Below the pieces are notes generated by a model. It did not search any database. It had not been told where the DNA came from and saw only the letters and a program-made list of their open reading frames with translations. This document shows positions 1 through 6,885 of a stretch of DNA of 12,247 nt, piece after piece. The stretch comes from an uncultured Pirellulaceae bacterium. Its GTDB lineage: Bacteria > Planctomycetota > Planctomycetia > Pirellulales > Pirellulaceae. A program made the position numbers and the translations under genes. Position 1 is the first letter of the stretch. The number at the start of each line of letters is the position of its first letter. Where the stretch lies: positions 1 to 12,247 of the forward strand of contig CAMYNE010000040.1 of assembly GCA_947259675.1 (NCBI GenBank), in the 5' to 3' direction.

Positions 1-11
1 CGGGAGAAAGT

Positions 12-1430
12 TTGTTGTTAGCCCGAGAAGGATTTCTTTCCTGGATGAACTGGACTTGTATCGTAATGACTGTTTTTGCGGTCGCCGGATACTTGCTCAG
101 TTTGGTCAACGGCTTCGGCGTCGCCCGGGTTGTTGACGACCCGGACGGATTGATGAAGTCGCTGGCAAGATTGCCGTATGCGGGTTCGTTTACCACTGAA
201 TTCGAAGTCCCGCCAAGCAGTGCCAGTAATACGGGTGACCCTTTCGACGTTGATTCTAACGGCAAAGAAATTGATTTTAACGGCGAAGAAATTTCCAAGG
301 TCGATGTTGTTTCGAACCAAAAAGTTGAAATCTGTTACATCCCGATCACGGCGGTCGTTGGACGCGGACTGATATTTGAAGCGACCGCTGGAGAAGAAAC
401 GACGACTTACGTGAAACAGGCAAGCGGGCTCGGGCCAATCCCAGACGAACCTATCGATAAGCTTTACATCAACAAACTTGGCAGTGGTGACGCTCAGATC
501 AAAATGGTCTGGAACGTAGAACCGGAATATACGCAGGTTTGGATCATTCCCTGGGCCGCCCTGTTCGTGGTTTTGCTTTACGTGCTTTATCTCGTTTGGG
601 CATCGTCGTTTCCAAAGATGGCTGCCATCGCACTTTCGACATTTAAAACGGAAATCAGCCAACCACTGTTTCTGCTGGTTGTGATTATCGGCGTCGTTTT
701 TATGGTTGCGTCGATCTACGTTCCATATAACACGTTTGGTGAAGACATTAAAATGTACAAGGATTCAGGGCTGACCCTGATTCGCGTGTTGGCGATATTC
801 CTTGCCATCTGGGCCGCCGGGAAGTCTGTCGCCGAAGAGATCGAGGGTCGTACCGCGTTGACCGTTCTCTCCAAGCCGGTCGGGCGTCGGCAGTTTATTC
901 TCGGCAAGTTTGCCGGTATTTGTCTGGCCATCGCGGCTCTGTTTGTCGTGCTCGGATTGTGGTTCGTTCTGTGGACATCCTATAAACCAATCTATGACGG
1001 GGTTGAAAATTCGATGGCGTCCGTCGATTGGACTACCTGTTTTTCGGAATCGATGGGTGTGATTCCGGCTTTGTTCCTGGCGTTTCTGGAAGTCACCATT
1101 TTTGTAGCAATCGCCGTTGCGATTTCGACACGATTTGGAATTTTGGCCAACTTTCTGATGTGCTTTGCAATTTACGTGTTGGGGCATCTCACCCCGCTGA
1201 TTGTGCAGTCTTCCGATGTCGTGGGCGCGTTTGAGCCGGTGCTTTTGTTTGGCCAAGTGATCGCGATTATTTTCCCCGTGCTCAATCATTTCGACGTTCA
1301 AGCGGCGATCAACACGAACAGTGAAATTCCACTTAGCTACCTTGGTTGGTCGATCATCTATTCGATGTTATACGGCACCATGGCGATGCTCTTGGCGCTC
1401 CTGCTCTTCGAGGACCGTGACCTGGCGTGA
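12..1430 (+). CDS. ABC-2/NosY-type ABC transporter permease, possibly 5'-incomplete
   Basis: This is an integral membrane subunit of an ABC transporter of the ABC-2/NosY group. The family core starts near residue 202 (AALSTFKTEISQPLF-like entry into the first core helix). It includes the stretch EEIEGRTALTVLSKPVGRRQ at residues 275-294, the cytoplasmic coupling segment typical of NosY/GldF permeases, followed by four or five more hydrophobic segments. Ahead of the core is an extra module: a helix at about 13-35, a polar, beta-rich, probably extracytoplasmic domain at about 36-175, and a helix at about 177-197. The start is unsure. TTG at 12 has GGAG just upstream, ATG at 45 is an alternative, and the frame stays open to the left edge, so the gene may begin outside the window. 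No ATPase gene is visible; it would be expected upstream. The substrate cannot be told from sequence. The stop lies 16 bp from the stop of the convergent oxidoreductase gene. Confidence 0.85.
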   Translation: MLLAREGFLSWMNWTCIVMTVFAVAGYLLSLVNGFGVARVVDDPDGLMKSLARLPYAGSFTTEFEVPPSSASNTGDPFDVDSNGKEIDFNGEEISKVDVVSNQKVEICYIPITAVVGRGLIFEATAGEETTTYVKQASGLGPIPDEPIDKLYINKLGSGDAQIKMVWNVEPEYTQVWIIPWAALFVVLLYVLYLVWASSFPKMAAIALSTFKTEISQPLFLLVVIIGVVFMVASIYVPYNTFGEDIKMYKDSGLTLIRVLAIFLAIWAAGKSVAEEIEGRTALTVLSKPVGRRQFILGKFAGICLAIAALFVVLGLWFVLWTSYKPIYDGVENSMASVDWTTCFSESMGVIPALFLAFLEVTIFVAIAVAISTRFGILANFLMCFAIYVLGHLTPLIVQSSDVVGAFEPVLLFGQVIAIIFPVLNHFDVQAAINTNSEIPLSYLGWSIIYSMLYGTMAMLLALLLFEDRDLA

Positions 1431-1446
1431 GAGCGCGATCTTCCGA

Positions 1447-2556
1447 CTAGGCCGCTTTGCGTAGCTGCTTTTGAAGCTCAAGCGGAAGCATGTCGGGCAT
1501 TGCCAATTTTGGCGGTAGCATCGGAAGCGAGCCGGTCATTTGCGGCTCATTGAACGACCAGCAATGCGCGTCAATCGCGTCCAGAACGGACTGGGCGATC
1601 TCGACAGCTTGTTTGCCTTGTTCAACACCCACACGCGGTTGATTGCCGAACCGGATGGCTTCAAGCCAATCTTTTTGTTCGGCCAGAATAGCATTAATCG
1701 GCTCGACTTCGGTCTGTTGCTGAGTTAGCACACGAGAAAAGAGATTGTCGCGGATGAACGCCTGTTGTTCCAAAGTCGTTGAATCAAAATCGAACTCACG
1801 ATTCCGAACCCAGGACGGAATGTGAACAAGATCAATCGATTGGTTTGCCAGATTTACTTTTGCAAAGCTGTCGGTTCCAAAGATCTGCATACTCCGCTCC
1901 GGCACGAAACTGCAACGCGACGCGGTGATGTTCGCGACACCACCACAGCTGAATTGCAACCGGGCTTGAGCGATGTCTTCGTTTTTGCCAAACACAGATA
2001 GGCCGTTGGCTCGAACGTCGACCAGTTCGCCGGGAAACATCGAGTTAACCAGGTCGATGTCGTGAATCATCAAATCCTGAACGACACCGATATCCGTGGA
2101 GCGAAACGTGTATCCGCTCATCCGAGCTGTTTGCACGAATTTCGCCGTCCCGATTTCTTTGCGAGCTTCTTCAATGGCGGCGTTGAATTGTTCGCAATGA
2201 CCGACACTGACGACACAGTTGTTTTGTTCAGCCAACTCGACTAGCGCTCGCGCGTCGGCCACGGAATCGGTCAACGGTTTTTCGATTAAGCAGTGAATAC
2301 CGGCTTGCAGCAGATCTGCGGCAACGTCGAAATGGAATCGCGTCGGCGTAGCGACAACAGCTGCATCGATGCTGCCGCGAATTTTTTTGTAATTGTCAAC
2401 AACGCGTACGTCGAGCAAATCTGAGATTTCGTGTCGCGCGAATTGGTTTGGGTCGGCGACGGCAACAAGGTCTGTCTGTTCGATAGTCGAGAGAAGACGG
2501 GCGTGGATTTTACCGAGATGTCCAGCACCAATAACAGCGACGCGTAACTGGCTCAT
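1447..2556 (-). CDS. Gfo/Idh/MocA family NAD(P)-dependent oxidoreductase of the lipid A operon
   Basis: This encodes 369 residues. An N-terminal Rossmann fold has the nucleotide-binding motif GAGHLG at residues 10-15. The family signature EKP is at 92-94 (K93 the usual catalytic lysine), GHCEQFN is at 119-125, and the MIHDIDLV segment carrying H165 belongs to the substrate domain. Family members oxidise or reduce a sugar or inositol hydroxyl with NAD(P). The start is ATG 2556, because AAGGAG lies 9 nt upstream, the Rossmann strand begins at once, and ATG overlaps the TGA of the original lpxA frame (ATGA). An upstream frame shift in lpxA makes this gene appear to be the C-terminal part of a 597-residue fusion; I regard that as false. 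A Gfo/Idh gene beside lpxA is a known arrangement. GnnA, the UDP-GlcNAc 3-dehydrogenase for 3-amino lipid A, is one such case, but no GnnB aminotransferase is in view, so the substrate is unknown. Confidence 0.88.
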   Translation of the reverse strand: MSQLRVAVIGAGHLGKIHARLLSTIEQTDLVAVADPNQFARHEISDLLDVRVVDNYKKIRGSIDAAVVATPTRFHFDVAADLLQAGIHCLIEKPLTDSVADARALVELAEQNNCVVSVGHCEQFNAAIEEARKEIGTAKFVQTARMSGYTFRSTDIGVVQDLMIHDIDLVNSMFPGELVDVRANGLSVFGKNEDIAQARLQFSCGGVANITASRCSFVPERSMQIFGTDSFAKVNLANQSIDLVHIPSWVRNREFDFDSTTLEQQAFIRDNLFSRVLTQQQTEVEPINAILAEQKDWLEAIRFGNQPRVGVEQGKQAVEIAQSVLDAIDAHCWSFNEPQMTGSLPMLPPKLAMPDMLPLELQKQLRKAA

Positions 2557-3240
2557 GCTGCCGTTCTCCTTAGTTCTCTGCCACGACCGTGTCGACCCTG
2601 CTGAGATATCGCGACGACATCCAATAAGTGTTCGATTTCGGGGAGTATTTCTCTTTTCGCGGACATGATTTCTCGGACGTTGACAAGTCCCCAACATGAA
2701 CGGAGCGATGTCCTGGAGGACGCGACTGGCGGCACTCACAAAAGTGTAGCTGCCGATGCTTGCGTAATGAGTCACGCCGACATTTCCGGAGAGGGTTGCA
2801 TGGTGGTCAACATGAACGTGTCCGCCCAGCAATGTGCCGTGTCCAATGATCACCTTGTCGGCGACGCGGCAATCATGTGCGACGTGAACACAGCCCATAA
2901 AGTAACAATCGCTACCCACTCGCGTGTAACCATCTTCTTTTTCGGAAGCTCGATTGATCGTCACGCATTCGCGAATGATATTCCTGTCGCCAATCACGAC
3001 TTTGGTATCGGTTCCCCGGTAGCTGACATCCTGGGGAGCCCCGCCGATCACGGCGTTGGGCGAAATAACGTTGTCCTCGCCAATCGTGACGTCACCGAGA
3101 ATCGTCACATTGTTGAATAGCTTGGTTCCGTTGCCAATTTTGGCTTTGGGGCCAACGATACAAAAAGGGCCAATCTCGACATCTGAACCGAGTTGAGCTT
3201 GAGGATCGACAACTGCAAGTTTGGAAATATTGGTCGGCAT
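2553..3240 (-). pseudogene. lpxA: lpxA, UDP-GlcNAc O-acyltransferase, internally deleted and frame-shifted
   Basis: LpxA transfers a 3-hydroxyacyl chain from ACP to UDP-GlcNAc, the first step of lipid A synthesis. Residues 1-184 from ATG 3240 give the left-handed beta-helix with hexapeptide repeats (for example VEIGPF, VTIGED) and VHVAHDC at 118-124. H122 matches the catalytic H125 of E. coli, and H141 matches H144. The position of E. coli H160 holds Thr157, followed by His158. After FMLG (codon 184, 2691-2689) the frame turns to basic nonsense and runs on into the next gene. In another frame, from 2687 to the TGA at 2555-2553, 44 residues read as a normal LpxA end (LVNVREIM to GRELRRTAA). 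Joined, the two parts total about 229 residues against about 262 in E. coli LpxA. The missing 40 or so residues correspond to the E. coli segment from about residue 190 to 232, including the R204 region. The gene lies 61 bp after lpxC with a weak AGGT ribosome site. It is a real lesion or an assembly error. Confidence 0.8.
2566..2571 (-). promoter_or_regulatory. Ribosome binding site of the Gfo/Idh gene
   Basis: AAGGAG on the minus strand lies 9 nt ahead of ATG 2556. It sits inside the lpxA tail and decides that the oxidoreductase is translated on its own, not as a fusion to LpxA. Confidence 0.75.
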
Positions 3241-3301
3241 TTCGTTTACCTATGATGTCCGATTCAAACGGTGGCGTGGTTTTGAGGTTGGTCTGTTTCT
3301 A

Positions 3302-4195
3302 TTACGCTATTTTTTTTACGGCATCGGCACCTACCGGGTGGCTCGACTTGGTTTGTTGCAACAGGGCAAACGCCATTTTGGCGTTCAGGAAATGTCCACT
3401 GCGATAGGCGGTAAATTTGCCGATCAAGTCGGCACCAATCAATGCAAAATCGCCTACCATATCCAATAGTTTGTGCCGCGCGCATTCGTCATTGAAACGA
3501 AGCGAGTTGTTGATCGGGCCGTCTTCGGTAAACACCAGTAAATCGCTGTATTCAACTCTTCGTCCCAACCCCTGTTTCCGCAGTTGTTGGGCTTCGCTTT
3601 CAAGCACAAACGTTCTGGCGGCGGCTATCTCTGCAATGTAAGACTCGGGAGTGATGCAGATCGAATATGACTGCTCTCCAATCGCGGAGCAATTCGGGTA
3701 ATCCAGATCGTACAACAAGTGATAGTCATTGGTGTCGATGGGTTCCGCCTGAACCCAGGCACATTCGTCTCCGACTCGAATGGTCTCGGTGACTTTTCTA
3801 ATCGCTCGCATGGCGTCAAGTTCCCGACGTCCAGAATCCAGTAGAGCTGCAACAAATGGCTGAGCTGAACCGTCACAGCCGGGAATCTCCGGGCGGTTGA
3901 CCCAGACTTCGCAGTTGTCGATTTGTAAACAGAAGAGGGCTGACATCACATGTTCGACCAGTTCAACGGCACACCCTTGATGAACAAGTGTGGTCCGACG
4001 AGGGCCTTGAGCTCGGTGATGAATCTGCGCCGGGATGCGAGGATTGCCAGGCAAATCAGCTCGCACAAAGACGATTCCCGTGTTTTCAACGGCGGGTCGA
4101 AATTCGATCGTCACATCCAATCCACTCCAGAATCCGAAACCGGAAACCTGAGAAGGACGCTCAACGGTCGTTTGTTTGCGGTGAATTGACAACAA
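3302..4195 (-). CDS. lpxC: UDP-3-O-acyl-N-acetylglucosamine deacetylase LpxC
   Basis: LpxC is the zinc enzyme that removes the acetyl group from UDP-3-O-acyl-GlcNAc, the committed step of lipid A synthesis in the cytoplasm. At 297 residues it is close to the 305 of E. coli LpxC. All main active-site features are present: E81-H82 (VEH, zinc ligand and base), T195 in ARTF, H241-K242 with D245 and D249 (HKLLDMVGD), and H268 in SGH. IPGCDGSAQPFV at 104-115 is the conserved region ending the first domain. The start is probably TTG 4195 or the next TTG at 4192; no ATG lies upstream before the in-frame TAA at 4234-4232, which is the stop of the OmpH-like gene. The ribosome site is weak, so coupling to the upstream gene is likely (36 nt gap). 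It appears intact, unlike lpxA downstream. No fabZ domain or gene follows it. Confidence 0.93.
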   Translation of the reverse strand: MLSIHRKQTTVERPSQVSGFGFWSGLDVTIEFRPAVENTGIVFVRADLPGNPRIPAQIHHRAQGPRRTTLVHQGCAVELVEHVMSALFCLQIDNCEVWVNRPEIPGCDGSAQPFVAALLDSGRRELDAMRAIRKVTETIRVGDECAWVQAEPIDTNDYHLLYDLDYPNCSAIGEQSYSICITPESYIAEIAAARTFVLESEAQQLRKQGLGRRVEYSDLLVFTEDGPINNSLRFNDECARHKLLDMVGDFALIGADLIGKFTAYRSGHFLNAKMAFALLQQTKSSHPVGADAVKKIA

Positions 4196-4231
4196 GGTAG
4201 TGGCTTTCAGAAAGACGTTTCGAGATATGGC

Positions 4232-4837
4232 TTATCGCTGAACATTATTTTGACCGCGATTGGCCGTGCCTGTCGCCTGCACAATCCGTTGGATAATGAT
4301 TGGCGTAATGTCTTTCCGGTTTTGATGGTAGATGACGCTGCCGTTGACCTTTTGCATAATCGATTGTGGATTGTTCGGTTCAGTCGACTCGCTGTTGTAC
4401 CGCAATACCAGCTGAATGCCATTTTCCTGGCAATAATCACCGATGAATTGGGTGACCTGGACGTACGTTTCGTAATGCAGCTCGGCCTCATTCTGCATCA
4501 ACTTTCGCATCGTGTCCCGCTGCTCGATTTCGATGGCTGCCGATTCCTGAGCCAATTTGGTTTCAGCTTGATTGAATTCAGCCGAACCCGGTTCGTACTG
4601 CTTGAGGATTTCTGCCTTCTGCGCAAGTTGCTGTTGGACTTGGTTGGCAGTAACCTTGAACTGATCCGCTTCCTGTTTCAGGGCAGCAAGTTTCTGCGTG
4701 AATTCAGGATGGTTTTTAAAGATGAGGCCGACGTCACAGAGAGCGACGTTGGTTTGAGCCTCAGCTGATGCAAGACAAGTACAGATGATGACGAACTGAG
4801 TCATCATCAACGTGGCGATCCTTCGCTTCGTTTTCAC
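4232..4837 (-). CDS. ompH: OmpH/Skp-like periplasmic chaperone
   Basis: This 201-residue protein has a basic start, a hydrophobic stretch (about 8-22) and a likely signal peptidase site after ASAEA (residue 27). The mature part opens with VALCDVGLIFKNHPEF, the first strand and helix of the Skp/OmpH fold. A long heptad-like helical hairpin rich in Gln, Lys and Glu follows (about 43-135, with a turn near YEPGS at 81-85). It closes with DITPIIIQRIV at 176-186, matching the last helix of the family. Skp holds unfolded outer membrane proteins in the periplasm. The start is GTG 4837, supported by AAGGAG 8 nt upstream. It sits 36 nt ahead of lpxC, an arrangement resembling the bamA-skp-lpxD-fabZ-lpxA blocks of other Gram-negatives. 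The C-terminal 15 residues are polar and probably disordered. Confidence 0.88.
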   Translation of the reverse strand: MKTKRRIATLMMTQFVIICTCLASAEAQTNVALCDVGLIFKNHPEFTQKLAALKQEADQFKVTANQVQQQLAQKAEILKQYEPGSAEFNQAETKLAQESAAIEIEQRDTMRKLMQNEAELHYETYVQVTQFIGDYCQENGIQLVLRYNSESTEPNNPQSIMQKVNGSVIYHQNRKDITPIIIQRIVQATGTANRGQNNVQR

Positions 4838-4845
4838 TTTCAGCG

Positions 4846-4851
4846 CTCCTT
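4846..4851 (-). promoter_or_regulatory. Ribosome binding site of the OmpH-like gene
   Basis: AAGGAG on the minus strand, 8 nt before GTG 4837, supports this non-ATG start over the internal ATG codons at residues 11 and 12, which would cut into the signal peptide. Confidence 0.7.
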
Positions 4852-4867
4852 GCTTTAGTGTGCCTCG

Positions 4868-4907
4868 ACGGCCAGTTTAAGTTGTTTCAAACGGCCTTCC
4901 TGGCCGT
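4868..4907. repeat. Three-arm inverted repeat in the gap before ompH
   Basis: ACGGCCAG (4868-4875) is the exact reverse complement of CTGGCCGT (4900-4907). A second ACGGCC (4891-4896) can instead pair with GGCCGT (4902-4907) around a 5-nt loop. Only one stem can form at a time. It lies in the 204-bp gap between the 522-residue gene and the OmpH-like gene, 11 to 50 nt ahead of the ompH ribosome site as transcribed. It could be a weak terminator of the upstream gene or a leader structure; the U-run after it is poor. Confidence 0.45.
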
Positions 4908-5041
4908 AACTTTGTGTCTTTCCGCGAAATTAAGTCTCAATTCTGCGGCTCGGTATTCTGCCGATCTAGTCCGAAAAAGTAAAGAGCATAATTGCCAGCA
5001 TGTCTGGTGATAGTACTCAGTCCAGTTCGTTCAAGGCCGAC

Positions 5042-6610
5042 CTATGTCGACGAAGTAAAGGTCTCCCTCAATTCGTCCGCTAGTTCGTTGTAACGTGCAT
5101 AAAATCCTCGCGAGATCCATGCGAGATAGATATTCAAACCAAACGAGAACATCAACATGAAAAAAAGGAAATTATAGGCTTTGTCGGAATGCGCATCTTG
5201 TTTGGCCAGTGTCGCTGGAGTCGGACTACCCGTACCAGCTTCGTTGTTGTTGGTGCCCGGTCCCGGCATCGAAGTTCGGTATTCATCCAGCCCTCCTTTT
5301 TGCGCGATTCTGGGTGACGCGTTCAACTTCTCACGAGACGGCACTGGGTTATAGTCGTATTGATTGGTTGGCGTAAAACTCTCGGAACGACGAACGGGGA
5401 ATTCATGGGACGGGTTTTCAATCAGGCGCGTGTTTGCAGCGTAACGTTGTGATGGAAAAGCTGGTTGCTGAGGCGTATTCGCATCGCCACCTGCTAATGC
5501 ACGTCCTTCTTTTCGCAACTGGTGCAAATATCGTTCATTTTCCAAACGCGCCGTTTCATCGGCAACCTTCTTTTCCGCGATGCGGCGATCCTCGGCGATC
5601 CGTTCCGCTTCGAGTCGTTGTCGTTCCCGTCGAATCAGCTCTTGTTGAAATTCCAAATCGGAATTATCAGTGATTGGTCCAAGTACGGTTTGTGGCCTTG
5701 TCGTTGTTCCCGGATTTGACAGATTGGATTGACGAACCGAGTCAAATCTAGGTCGAAATTCTGGGCCGTTGTCTTGACCTCGTGGATTCTGGGCGATCGG
5801 GGTGCCCATCCGGTCTCGATAATTGAGTTGGGAACTGCTTCGATTGTCCTCGGCAATATACGGTGGGCCATAGATTCGCTGCTGAGACTCGGCCGTCTGG
5901 TTTCTTGCGTCCCGCGCTGATTGTCCACTGCCCTCGCCACGCAAGCGTCGTAACGTATCTTCGAGGGTCATTGAATTCCCAGATGTCGAGTTGGCTGCCA
6001 AATCAGATTGGTTTCGCCGCGAATTAAATTGTTGGTTGGCAACATTTGAATCGTTATTTCGCCGATTCGTGTTGAGTCGGTCCGCCCAATAATTGTCATC
6101 CAGAACACTGGAACCCATTGACCGACGAGTTGCCGGTGATGGAGTCAACACCGAAGACTCATTGTTCGCTGTGGCATTATCGCGGCTGGGAAACGAATTG
6201 TTTGCGGAAGGCGATTCATACTTCAGAATCACTTTTACGATTTTGTCTGGTTCCAGCAATGGCTCGGGAACATCTGCAACCAAGCCTTGCGGGTTTTCCC
6301 GAAGCTGCTTGATCCGAATGGCGTTAAGCCACAGGTTGAATCGGCCCTGTTGCATACCAATCGCACCGTTCTTGTCTGCTTCGGTACGATATCTATCGTG
6401 ACGCAACAACACGTCGACAAGTTTGCCTTGTACATGAGCTGGAACAGCAGCGAGCAAACCACTGGGATTCGCCTTGAGCTGTTCGATTTTTGCGTCGTTC
6501 AACCACAGTGTGAAAAGACCGGGCGTACCGGTGTTTTCCTGATTCTGTTGCTGGCCGATGACCGTCCCGGTCATCATCAAAACCAGCAGCGTTACCATCA
6601 TTCCTTTCAT
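5042..6610 (-). CDS. Exported, C-terminally membrane-anchored protein with a duplicated LWLN motif; function unknown
   Basis: I cannot assign this 522-residue protein to a named family. It has a signal peptide (about 1-19). Two copies of a motif of about 40 residues follow, F-x-LWLN-x4-I-x-QL-(K/R)-x-NP-x-GL-x-A-x-VP, at 33-72 and 91-132. From about 135 to 315 it is polar, rich in Asn, Ser, Arg and Gln, and looks disordered. Residues 319-371 form a highly charged Arg/Glu helix, probably a coiled coil. A Pro/Asn-rich linker runs to about 475. One membrane helix lies at about 478-499, followed by a short tail (RGFYARYNELADELRETFT). With positive residues after the helix, the bulk should be periplasmic and the tail cytoplasmic. 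ATG 6610 has TTGGAG 8 nt upstream. It lies 204 bp ahead of the chaperone and lpx genes on the same strand, so an envelope role is plausible but unproven. Confidence 0.8.
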   Translation of the reverse strand: MKGMMVTLLVLMMTGTVIGQQQNQENTGTPGLFTLWLNDAKIEQLKANPSGLLAAVPAHVQGKLVDVLLRHDRYRTEADKNGAIGMQQGRFNLWLNAIRIKQLRENPQGLVADVPEPLLEPDKIVKVILKYESPSANNSFPSRDNATANNESSVLTPSPATRRSMGSSVLDDNYWADRLNTNRRNNDSNVANQQFNSRRNQSDLAANSTSGNSMTLEDTLRRLRGEGSGQSARDARNQTAESQQRIYGPPYIAEDNRSSSQLNYRDRMGTPIAQNPRGQDNGPEFRPRFDSVRQSNLSNPGTTTRPQTVLGPITDNSDLEFQQELIRRERQRLEAERIAEDRRIAEKKVADETARLENERYLHQLRKEGRALAGGDANTPQQPAFPSQRYAANTRLIENPSHEFPVRRSESFTPTNQYDYNPVPSREKLNASPRIAQKGGLDEYRTSMPGPGTNNNEAGTGSPTPATLAKQDAHSDKAYNFLFFMLMFSFGLNIYLAWISRGFYARYNELADELRETFTSST

Positions 6611-6673
6611 GGGAATCGCTCCAACGGAATTTTCACGGGGATTAATTGTTCTGGGCAGGCGGTCATGGTAGCC

Positions 6674-6701
6674 ATTTTAAGCATTTCAGGTAAATAGTGA
6701 A
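6674..6701 (-). promoter_or_regulatory. Possible sigma70-like promoter for the 522-residue gene
   Basis: On the minus strand, TTCACT (6701-6696) and TAAAAT (6679-6674) are separated by 16 nt, with the -10-like box about 63 nt ahead of ATG 6610. Matches to consensus are 4/6 and 5/6. In AT-rich intergenic DNA this can arise by chance. Confidence 0.25.
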
Positions 6702-6811
6702 ATCTGCACCCCGTTTTCTGCCCATTTACGAGTGATTATTAACCTGTCAGCGAACTCGGATAGGTGCAAATCCCAAGTGCATGTTACATTTCGGTCGATT
6801 CAAGCTTTGAC

Positions 6812-6849
6812 GGTGGGTATTCTGTCGGCTACGCACCAAACCGACAGAA
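6812..6849. repeat. Interlocked double inverted repeat (A-B-A'-B')
   Basis: Arm A, GGTGGGTA (6812-6819), pairs 7/8 with A', TACGCACC (6830-6837). Arm B, TTCTGTCGG (6820-6828), is an exact 9-base reverse complement of B', CCGACAGAA (6841-6849). The arms alternate, so B lies in the loop of A-A' and the two stems compete or form a pseudoknot. No T-run follows on either strand, so a simple terminator is unlikely. Confidence 0.6.
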
Positions 6850-6885
6850 CAGCAGTCCCGCTTCTTCAGGAAAGGATAATTATTT

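Noticed and set aside
765..1301. 178-residue minus-strand open frame rich in His, Arg and Gln
   Set aside because: Antisense to the permease membrane helices; the polar composition is what the complement of hydrophobic codons gives.
1395..1436. Terminator between the convergent permease and oxidoreductase genes
   Set aside because: Only a 6-bp stem with a 30-nt loop and no T-run on either strand.
2665..3120. 151-residue plus-strand open frame
   Set aside because: Shadow of the lpxA beta-helix; its repetitive look comes from the hexapeptide repeats read backwards.
1447..3240. A 597-residue LpxA-Gfo/Idh fusion protein
   Set aside because: The linker (about residues 185-228) is out-of-frame LpxA sequence. 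The proper LpxA ending is in another frame, with an ATGA overlap and a strong ribosome site for the second gene, so the fusion comes from a frame change.
4250..4768. 172-residue plus-strand open frame
   Set aside because: It is antisense to the OmpH-like gene, whose signal peptide, coiled-coil pattern and ribosome site identify it as the true gene.
4921..5041. Promoter for the ompH-lpxC operon
   Set aside because: Several loose -35/-10-like pairs exist, such as TTGAAC near 5030, but none stands out enough to call.
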